Of a stretch of DNA of 64,000 bases, positions 58,134-64,000 are shown one piece after another. The DNA lies in NCBI GenBank assembly GCA_002483145.1, contig DLHJ01000004.1, positions 228,011-292,010 of the forward strand. The letters run 5' to 3'. The position numbers were made by a program, and so were the translations under genes. Each line of letters opens with the position of its first letter. Positions within the stretch are counted from its first letter, which is position 1. This DNA is from Cellvibrio sp. UBA7671 (GTDB lineage: Bacteria > Pseudomonadota > Gammaproteobacteria > Pseudomonadales > Cellvibrionaceae). Under the pieces are notes generated by a model, which was not told the origin of the DNA, ran no database searches, and saw only the letters and a list, made by a program, of their open reading frames with translations.

Positions 58134-58829
58134 ATGCTGACGATCAAAAATATTAACCAATACTACGGCCAAAGCCATATTTTGTGGGACTTGTCCCTGA
58201 ACCTGAAACAAGGTACCTGCGGCTGCCTGATTGGGCGCAATGGCGTGGGCAAAACCACACTGCTTAAATGCATTACCGGTTTATTGCCGGTACGCGATGG
58301 TTCCATTCAATTGAACGGTTATGACATCAATAAACTTTCTACCGAAAATCGCGCCCGCGGTGGCATAGGTTTTGTGCCACAAGGCCGTGAAATATTCCCG
58401 CTGTTAACGGTAGAAGAAAATTTAAAAATATCGCTCGGTGCACGCAAAGATAAATCACGTTTTATCCCCGGATTGATTTATGAACTGTTTCCCGTGCTAA
58501 AAGAAATGAAACACAGACGCGGCGGCGATTTATCCGGCGGCCAGCAACAACAACTCGCGATTGGCCGCGCATTGGTATTAGACCCGAAATTGTTAATCCT
58601 CGACGAACCCACCGAAGGTATCCAGCCTAATGTAGTGCGCGATATCGGCGATGTGATTCGTAAACTCAACCGCGAATTAGGCTTGACCGTATTACTCGTC
58701 GAACAAAAACTCCCCTTCGCCCGCCGTGTGGCCGATGATTTTTTTATTATGGAAAAAGGCAGTGTGGTCGCAACCGGGTCGATTGCCGATTTGAAAGATG
58801 ATTTGGTGCAGCGCTATTTGAGTGTGTAA
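58134..58829 (+). CDS. urtE: Urea ABC transporter ATPase UrtE
   Basis: A 231-aa LivF-type ATPase. Walker A GRNGVGKTT, FVPQGREIFPLLTVEENL, signature LSGGQQQQLAIGRAL and Walker B LLILDEPTEGIQPNVV are all intact. Last gene of the urea cluster. Its nearest purine-rich site is rather far from the ATG, so translation may be weak or coupled. Confidence 0.95.
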   Translation: MLTIKNINQYYGQSHILWDLSLNLKQGTCGCLIGRNGVGKTTLLKCITGLLPVRDGSIQLNGYDINKLSTENRARGGIGFVPQGREIFPLLTVEENLKISLGARKDKSRFIPGLIYELFPVLKEMKHRRGGDLSGGQQQQLAIGRALVLDPKLLILDEPTEGIQPNVVRDIGDVIRKLNRELGLTVLLVEQKLPFARRVADDFFIMEKGSVVATGSIADLKDDLVQRYLSV

Positions 58830-58858
58830 ACCTTCAACGCACAAATGATGATGCAGAC

Positions 58859-58890
58859 ATGCGTATACCTGCACTAGTGGGTATACGCAT
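58859..58890. terminator. Hairpin at the urtE/lysR convergence
   Basis: ATGCGTATACC pairs with GGTATACGCAT (11 bp), and the 10-nt loop holds the palindrome CACTAGTG. There is no T tract. It overlaps the last codons and the stop of the LysR gene and lies 30 nt past the urtE stop, so it may mark both transcript ends. Confidence 0.55.
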
Positions 58891-59773
58891 CTGGTTGCTG
58901 CAGAATATCCTCGAGCACCTGCAATACTGAACCAATTAAAGGCTCTTGTTCGCGCCCGCGCAGCATCCCAAAAAATACACTTACGTATTGCTGCACATCT
59001 CCCAACAACACCAGCTCGCCCTTGGCTTGCGCTTCCAGCGCTGTATCCGCATGTAAAAAACCAACGCCCACACCACCAGCGATTAATGTGCGCGTCACTT
59101 TTTCATGATCCACACTCACTTGTTTTTGCGGACGGAACCCTCTATCCACAAATACCTGCTCTGCCACCTTGCCGCAGCAACTATTGGATGCAGGGCAGAT
59201 CCAGGGCATAGTCGCGAGTTGTTGCCAATCCGGATTTTCTCCTGTTGTTACCCATCCTGTTGGAGCGGCAAGATAGACACCAAATTTATCCACCTCCAGT
59301 TTTAAAATTTCCGGCGAATACCTACCTGAATCCGCAAAAAATCCGACATCTAATGCACCAGTTAAAATAGATTGTTCTATTTCGGCGGAGCTGCCATAGA
59401 CTAACTGCACATCGATATCAGGGCATTTTTCTGCGCAGGATGTTAGCAACTTGCCCAATACCAACGCGCTCGGCCCACGATTTGAACCCAAGCGGACTTT
59501 TCCTCCTACACGCCCTTTTAATTGCCGGGCCTCCTGAATTAGCTCGCGATGTAACGCCAACAACTGCTCCGCTTTGACCAGCAAAGCAGCACCCTTGTCA
59601 GTCAAACGCATACCGCGCGCTGTGCGCTCGAATAATAAAAAGCCAACCTCGTCCTCAATCGTTTTGATATGTGCGCTGACGGCTGGTTGACTCAGAAACA
59701 ATAATTCAGAAGCGCGGGTAATGGTGCCCTCGCTGGCGATGGTCACAAATGTTTTTAATTGATAAATCTCCAT
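58874..59773 (-). CDS. LysR-family transcriptional regulator
   Basis: A 299-aa regulator. The N-terminal winged helix-turn-helix (about 1-60) has TFVTIASEGTITRASELLFLSQPAVSAHIKTIEDEVG; the periplasmic-binding-like effector domain covers about 90-295. Two membrane genes (DUF2938, DUF2798) follow upstream on the same strand, with 39 nt between. I recall this trio from other genomes, so they may be its targets rather than the urea genes. Effector unknown. The last codons are part of a hairpin. Confidence 0.88.
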   Translation of the reverse strand: MEIYQLKTFVTIASEGTITRASELLFLSQPAVSAHIKTIEDEVGFLLFERTARGMRLTDKGAALLVKAEQLLALHRELIQEARQLKGRVGGKVRLGSNRGPSALVLGKLLTSCAEKCPDIDVQLVYGSSAEIEQSILTGALDVGFFADSGRYSPEILKLEVDKFGVYLAAPTGWVTTGENPDWQQLATMPWICPASNSCCGKVAEQVFVDRGFRPQKQVSVDHEKVTRTLIAGGVGVGFLHADTALEAQAKGELVLLGDVQQYVSVFFGMLRGREQEPLIGSVLQVLEDILQQPDAYTH

Positions 59774-59812
59774 AGCCCAGACTCACCTCACAAACCCAAT
59801 GCCGATCGCTAA

Positions 59813-60322
59813 TTAGATAATTGCGCGCATCAATGCACTAAAAACCAATGCCGACAAATAGAGCCCCGCACCAAATACGGTATGGCTCATCAGACTCTTT
59901 GCTCGGGCCTGCATAGGATTAGGCGCCTTTGCTGCAGCAATTCCCAACCCAAAAGCAGGCTGCATCATAAAAAAAGGAAAAATTACCGTCACTATACCTA
60001 GAGCCAGCGCGGGCATAAGCGATGGCGATATCAGCCATGCGCCCGATGCGGGAAGCACCAGAACAAAAGCATAGGCAATACCAATAAGGTAATGTGCTAC
60101 CCAACCGATAGCACACTCACCCGTCCTTTTTTCTGCCGCACCAATTTTTTCATGGCGAAATATGCCTTCCCGCATATGGCTGAACCAACGGCCGACGAGA
60201 CAAAAACTCAATGATTGGATATTAAACGCACGCCGTAAAACAATCGCCCATAGATCCATAATTGCCGTCGCACCAACACCAATAAAAATAGCACCTGCAA
60301 GATAAAAAATGTCGCTATTCAT
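59813..60322 (-). CDS. DUF2938-family inner-membrane protein
   Basis: A 169-aa protein with four likely membrane helices (about 8-28, 75-95, 102-125 and 145-168). The FCLVGRWFSHMREGIFRHEKIGAAEKRTGECAIGWVAHYLIG-type loop, with its paired His and Arg residues, is the DUF2938 signature. Function unknown. It follows the DUF2798 gene by 16 nt and precedes the LysR gene. Confidence 0.85.
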   Translation of the reverse strand: MNSDIFYLAGAIFIGVGATAIMDLWAIVLRRAFNIQSLSFCLVGRWFSHMREGIFRHEKIGAAEKRTGECAIGWVAHYLIGIAYAFVLVLPASGAWLISPSLMPALALGIVTVIFPFFMMQPAFGLGIAAAKAPNPMQARAKSLMSHTVFGAGLYLSALVFSALMRAII

Positions 60323-60338
60323 TCATCATCCTCCCCAA

Positions 60339-60566
60339 TCAGTGCTGCCCAACAACGGCGGCCACCAACCTACGAACAATCGGTGTAATAAAAATGATCG
60401 TTGGGAAAGCCACAATAAATGCAAACATCCAGGCTTTTAGCCAAATGAAAATGATGTCATCGACTAATCCCACATTAAATACCGAAATGATGAAAGACAT
60501 GATGCATGACATCAGCAAAGCCATAAAAAATGAAAAAACCTGCGGAGTATATTGTTTACTAATCAC
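60339..60566 (-). CDS. DUF2798-family small membrane protein
   Basis: A 75-aa protein with two membrane helices (about 10-32 and 43-65) joined by a short loop (VFNVGLVDDIIFIWLKAWMF-type sequence) and a C-terminal basic end PIVRRLVAAVVG, typical of DUF2798. Function unknown. AGGAG-like sequence lies upstream of its ATG. Confidence 0.82.
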   Translation of the reverse strand: MISKQYTPQVFSFFMALLMSCIMSFIISVFNVGLVDDIIFIWLKAWMFAFIVAFPTIIFITPIVRRLVAAVVGQH

Positions 60567-60959
60567 GTTAAAGCTCCTCTAAATAAGAATGGTGAGACAA
60601 GGTATTCACACTCATCTCCTCTGGTAACTCGCCTGGTTGCACTGCATGAGCGAGATAAGTCTGCATTGGGAACAATATGCTCGCACCCGAGCACACCGTC
60701 TAATTGAATATCTGGAGGGGGGACCTCAAAATTTTTGAGGAGAGAGAAGCTGTATCTGGCTTGGCATCATGTTATATACTTCTTGACTATAAGCCCCTAT
60801 TGGGCGATTCTAGTGCCTACAAGTATATCGGCCACTCCAAAGCTGGTACTTATAACCTTTGGTTAGCAAATATGAGCACAAGTTTGCTATTTGCTTAAGT
60901 CACCCCAGCGATTTATCCGCTAGAGTAAAAGCTCCATCACATAAGAAGATATAACCCAA
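60567..60959. other. Divergent gap between DUF2798 and the sugar symporter
   Basis: No convincing gene in 393 nt; a 64-codon frame at 60704-60898 would need a TTG start and shows no domain. It contains an odd palindrome, CCTCAAAATTTTTGAGG (60724-60740), and an inverted repeat AGCAAATA/TATTTGCT (60865-60872, 60888-60895) about 65 nt before the symporter start. Either could be an operator for the sugar genes. Confidence 0.55.
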
Positions 60960-62438
60960 ATGACTCAACTCCCTGCGCAAAGACTGTCCGTTGTTGAAAA
61001 AGTTGGCTATAGCCTGGGCGACCTCGCCGCCAACCTGATTTTCCAAACCCTGCTCACCTTCCTCGCGTTTTTCTATACCGATGTGTATGGAATTTCAGCG
61101 GGCAAAGCAGCCACCATCATGGCGATTGGCGGTATGTTTGGTGCCTTTTTCACCCCGGTGATGGGGATAATTGCCGACCGAACATCCACTCGCTGGGGTA
61201 AGTTCCGCCCCTGGTTACTCTGGACATCTATCCCCTTCGGCGCAGTAGCTTTGCTCGCGTTTAGCACGCCCGACTTCGATGAAAACGGCAAAGTGATTTA
61301 CGCCTTTGTCACCTACATTTTGTTGTTGATTATCTACGCCGCGAACAACCTGCCCTACTCTGCGCTGAGCGGAGTGCTGACCGGTAATATGTCAGATCGC
61401 AATAGTCTGTCTTCCTACCGGTTTGTTGCGGTGATGGTCGCGCAATTTATTATCCAGGTGTTGTTATTGCCGCTCGTATTAATTCTGGGCGATGGCGATA
61501 AAGCGGTGGGTTTCCACAACACCATGTTGTTGTTTTCGATCGTTGGCACCGTGTTTTTCCTGATTGCTTTTGCCACAACCAAAGAAAGAATTTTACCTGT
61601 TGTTGCCGGACGTAACTCGATCGCCCAAGATGTTTCGGATTTGTTTAAAAACCTGCCCTGGATTGTGATGCTGGTAGTGACCGTGCTGGTATTTATCACT
61701 CTCGCTCTCAAAGGCGGCATGTACATATTTTATTTTGAAAATTATTTGAATGAAGCCAAGCTCGCAGAGTTCCTGCAAAACATCGGCTTTAACGGCTTTA
61801 TCGCTGGACTCAATCACGGCCTGACCAGTATCGGCCTGTCAGAGTTCCAATGGCCGAAAGATGCACCTACTTCGGCGTTCAGTTTGTTTAATGCCTGCGG
61901 CATTATCATGATGATTATCGGGATTGGTTTCTCCAAAAACCTCGCCGATAAATTTGGTAAACGCAATGTCTTCGGCGGCGCGCTCTTTCTATCGACCTTG
62001 TTTGTATTAGCGTTTAAATTTTTCTCTGCCGACAGCATCGGTATCGTGTTTATCTCGCAAATCCTGCACGGCTTTTTTTACGGCGTCACTATTCCACTGC
62101 TATGGGCGATGATTGCCGACGTAGCCGATTACTCCGAGTGGAAAAATAATCGTCGCGCCACAGCGATTGTATTCTCCGCAATGATTCTCGGCCTCAAAGC
62201 AGGCTTAACTATCGGTGGTTCATTGGTCGCAGGTTTGCTCGCGTATTACGGCTATGAAGCCTCACTGCCAATGCAAAACCCTGAAACTATCGAAGGTATT
62301 AAAACGGCGGTGAGCGTGTTTGCATCCCTGCCATTCTTTGCTGCTGTTGCCTGTATGTTCTTCTACGCTATCAACAAGCCACTGGAAACACAGATTGAAG
62401 CCGACCTGAATGCCCGCCGCAAATCGGCAGGCCAATAA
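60960..62438 (+). CDS. GPH-family sugar:cation symporter
   Basis: A 492-aa major-facilitator protein of the glycoside-pentoside-hexuronide group, with 12 predicted membrane helices. KVGYSLGDLAANLIFQTLLTFLAFFYTDVYG at the N-terminus, GIIADRTSTRWGKFRPWLLW after helix 2 and MIADVADYSEWKNNRRATAIVFS near the middle-to-end are diagnostic. Homologues beside GH43 enzymes import xylo- or arabino-oligosaccharides with Na+ or H+. The GH43 gene follows after 62 nt. Confidence 0.93.
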   Translation: MTQLPAQRLSVVEKVGYSLGDLAANLIFQTLLTFLAFFYTDVYGISAGKAATIMAIGGMFGAFFTPVMGIIADRTSTRWGKFRPWLLWTSIPFGAVALLAFSTPDFDENGKVIYAFVTYILLLIIYAANNLPYSALSGVLTGNMSDRNSLSSYRFVAVMVAQFIIQVLLLPLVLILGDGDKAVGFHNTMLLFSIVGTVFFLIAFATTKERILPVVAGRNSIAQDVSDLFKNLPWIVMLVVTVLVFITLALKGGMYIFYFENYLNEAKLAEFLQNIGFNGFIAGLNHGLTSIGLSEFQWPKDAPTSAFSLFNACGIIMMIIGIGFSKNLADKFGKRNVFGGALFLSTLFVLAFKFFSADSIGIVFISQILHGFFYGVTIPLLWAMIADVADYSEWKNNRRATAIVFSAMILGLKAGLTIGGSLVAGLLAYYGYEASLPMQNPETIEGIKTAVSVFASLPFFAAVACMFFYAINKPLETQIEADLNARRKSAGQ

Positions 62439-62500
62439 TTATTTTAACAAACGATTGTTGTGATAAGTAAATGTTTGAAATGAAGTAGAGAGAATATTGT

Positions 62501-63520
62501 ATGGCAGAAGAATTTTTAGCACCGGAAGTAGTTGCCGACCTAAAGGCACGCGCGATTTCCCAACCGCTGGTTGAGCACATCTACACTGCTGACCCATCGG
62601 CGCATGTGTTCAACGGCAAGATTTATATTTATCCATCGCATGATATTGAAGCGGGCATTCCGTTTAACGATAACGGCGATCATTTCGGGATGGAGGATTA
62701 CCACGTAATTTCTCTTGATTCCCCCGATAGCCCCGCAGTGGATAACGGTGTTGCCCTGCATGTCAAAGATGTCGCTTGGGCTGAACGCCAAATGTGGGCA
62801 CCCGATGCAGCCCATAAAAATGGCAAATACTATTTATATTTTCCAGCAAAACGCGCAGATGGCATTTTCCAAATCGGCGTAGCGGTAGGTGATTCACCTG
62901 TCGGTCCATTTAAAGCAGAACCCGAAGCCATCAAAGGCAGCTATTCAATTGACCCTGCTGTGTTTGAAGATAGCGACGGTGAGTACTACATGTACTACGG
63001 TGGTATCTGGGGCGGCCAGTTGCAGAATTATCGCAACAACCAATATGACGCAAAGCGCGGCGAACCTGCAGACAACGAACCAGCTCTCGGCCCTATCATT
63101 GCGCGCATGAGCGACGACATGAAAGAGTTCGCCGAAACACCGCGCGAAATCCAAATCCTCGATGAAAACGGCAAACCTCTGTTAGCAGGCGATCATGACC
63201 GCCGCTTCTTTGAAGCCTCCTGGATGCACAAATACAACGGCAAGTATTACTTCTCCTACTCCACTGGCAACACCCACTTTTTATGTTACGCCACCGGTGA
63301 TAACCCCTACGGCCCCTTCACTTACCAAGGCCGCATTCTTGAGCCAGTGATCGGTTGGACGACGCACCACTCAATCGCTGAATTTCAGGGGCAGTGGTAT
63401 TTGTTCTATCACGATTCGATTTTATCCAAGGGCATCACTCACCTGCGCTCGGTGAAGATGGCCCCACTGAATTACAACGCGGACGGCAGTATTCAAACCA
63501 TTGTTCCCTATCGCGACTAA
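62501..63520 (+). CDS. Intracellular GH43 glycoside hydrolase
   Basis: A 339-aa single-domain five-bladed beta-propeller enzyme without a signal peptide, so cytoplasmic. The three GH43 acidic residues are visible: the base D31 in YTADPSAHVFNGKIYIYPSHD-type sequence, D151 in SIDPAVF and the acid E238 in FFEASWMHKYNGKYYFSYS. GH43 of this type acts on alpha-L-arabinofuranosides or beta-xylosides; which one cannot be decided here. With the GPH symporter next to it, it should cut imported short xylan or arabinan fragments. AGAGAG lies upstream of the ATG. Confidence 0.92.
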   Translation: MAEEFLAPEVVADLKARAISQPLVEHIYTADPSAHVFNGKIYIYPSHDIEAGIPFNDNGDHFGMEDYHVISLDSPDSPAVDNGVALHVKDVAWAERQMWAPDAAHKNGKYYLYFPAKRADGIFQIGVAVGDSPVGPFKAEPEAIKGSYSIDPAVFEDSDGEYYMYYGGIWGGQLQNYRNNQYDAKRGEPADNEPALGPIIARMSDDMKEFAETPREIQILDENGKPLLAGDHDRRFFEASWMHKYNGKYYFSYSTGNTHFLCYATGDNPYGPFTYQGRILEPVIGWTTHHSIAEFQGQWYLFYHDSILSKGITHLRSVKMAPLNYNADGSIQTIVPYRD

Positions 63521-63589
63521 TAGGGGTAGAATGCCGCCACTCGCTACTTGACGTGGGACGTTCGCAAGAACAACTCTTCAGGAGCGAAC

Positions 63590-63977
63590 GGGGTCGATTT
63601 GGATTCGACGCTGGTGACAAAGTCTTAGGTGCATGTCGTGAGGGTAGCCAATCACGTAAATCCAAAGCTGCAAACTTACAGTTGCCAATGATGACAACTA
63701 CGGTGCCCAATTAGCTGCGTAAGCAGCTTTTGAAAGCATCTTTAGCGGTTCGCCGCTAACGGTCTTTAACAAGGTGCCAGTACCGCGTTAACGCCCGTCA
63801 TATAGAACTGGATCGCAGTGAAGCCTGCCTGGGGTGGATCAGCTAAAACTTATCAGGATCGCGCTTTACGTCCCGCCCGCTGGGCTGTAATTCGCTAAAT
63901 CAATAGGCGGTTCTAAACATGTAGAGCCGAGGATGGAGTGCTGGCGGACGGGGGTTCAAATCCCCCCGACTCCACCA
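63590..63977 (+). ncRNA. ssrA: Transfer-messenger RNA (tmRNA, ssrA)
   Basis: The 5' end GGGGTCG pairs with CGACTCC before the 3' ACCA, forming the tRNA-like acceptor stem, and GGGTTCAAATCCCCCC is the T arm. The tag frame (63684-63722) reads ANDDNYGAQLAA and ends in TAA. The Ala added first plus ANDDNY makes the SspB-binding part, and LAA is the ClpX degron. Length is about 388 nt. tmRNA rescues stalled ribosomes with SmpB, which is not in the window. A TAGAAT at 63527-63532 may be the -10. Confidence 0.96.
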
Positions 63978-64000
63978 AACCATAAAAACAAAGGCCCTGA

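Noticed and set aside
60704..60898. 64-codon frame in the gap before the GPH symporter
   Set aside because: It needs a TTG start, has no ribosome site and shows no domain.

Overview
The window looks like a chromosomal segment of a free-living, polysaccharide-using gammaproteobacterium close to Cellvibrio and its relatives. This is an inference. It rests on Pseudomonas-like gene order at several housekeeping loci, a long gammaproteobacterial PstC/PstA pair, a tmRNA tag of the ANDDNY type, and pentose/oligosaccharide genes at both ends. Nearly all genes are intact. I see no prophage, insertion sequence, CRISPR array, tRNA or rRNA; the only RNA gene recognised is tmRNA at the right edge.

Layout, left to right. 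(1) 1-2972: a sugar locus on the minus strand, with a vSGLT-like Na+/sugar symporter cut by the window edge, a sugar 1-dehydrogenase-type SDR and a DgoR-like GntR regulator. (2) 3189-9916: the phosphate system pstS-pstC-pstA-pstB-phoU (minus), with Pho boxes at three places and a terminator between pstS and pstC. (3) 10123-14629: sspB, a fused cytochrome b/c1 gene, the Rieske gene, then rplM-rpsI. (4) 14731-23068: zapE, an alpha/beta hydrolase, zapG, an AlgW/DegS protease, hisD, hisG, murA, ibaG and a lone mlaC. (5) 23373-31440 (plus): kdsD-kdsC-lptC-lptA-lptB, rpoN-hpf-ptsN-rapZ-ptsO and darP, covering Kdo and LPS export plus sigma-54 and the nitrogen PTS. (6) 31494-40399 (minus): mreB-mreC-mreD-maf-rng-yhdP, for cell shape, RNA processing and the outer membrane. 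(7) 40855-45992: gatCAB, a PA4642-like small protein and dgt. (8) 46462-58829 (plus): an ATP-dependent urea-use island (allophanate hydrolase, urea carboxylase, GntR regulator, UrtABCDE transporter). (9) 58874-60566: a LysR regulator with DUF2938 and DUF2798 membrane proteins. (10) 60960-63520: a GPH-family sugar symporter and an intracellular GH43 glycosidase. (11) 63590-63977: ssrA.

Working together: Urt imports urea, urea carboxylase makes allophanate and allophanate hydrolase releases ammonia and CO2, with no urease in sight. The GPH symporter and GH43 enzyme would import and cut short xylan- or arabinan-derived oligosaccharides, while the left-edge SDR and SGLT suggest oxidative use of a free aldose. 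SspB and tmRNA are partners in trans-translation: the encoded tag keeps the AANDxNY segment that SspB reads.

The most unusual observations are a probable AUU start codon for mreC, the cytochrome b/c1 fusion with two extra membrane helices in its linker, an in-frame 18-bp tandem repeat in the acidic region of RpoN, a lone mlaC where mlaFEDCB normally sits, a perfect but inverted Pho box between pstS and pstC, and several palindromic intergenic elements, one of them inside the gatCAB operon. I did not find a clearly new multi-gene system; the novelty is in architecture and regulation.
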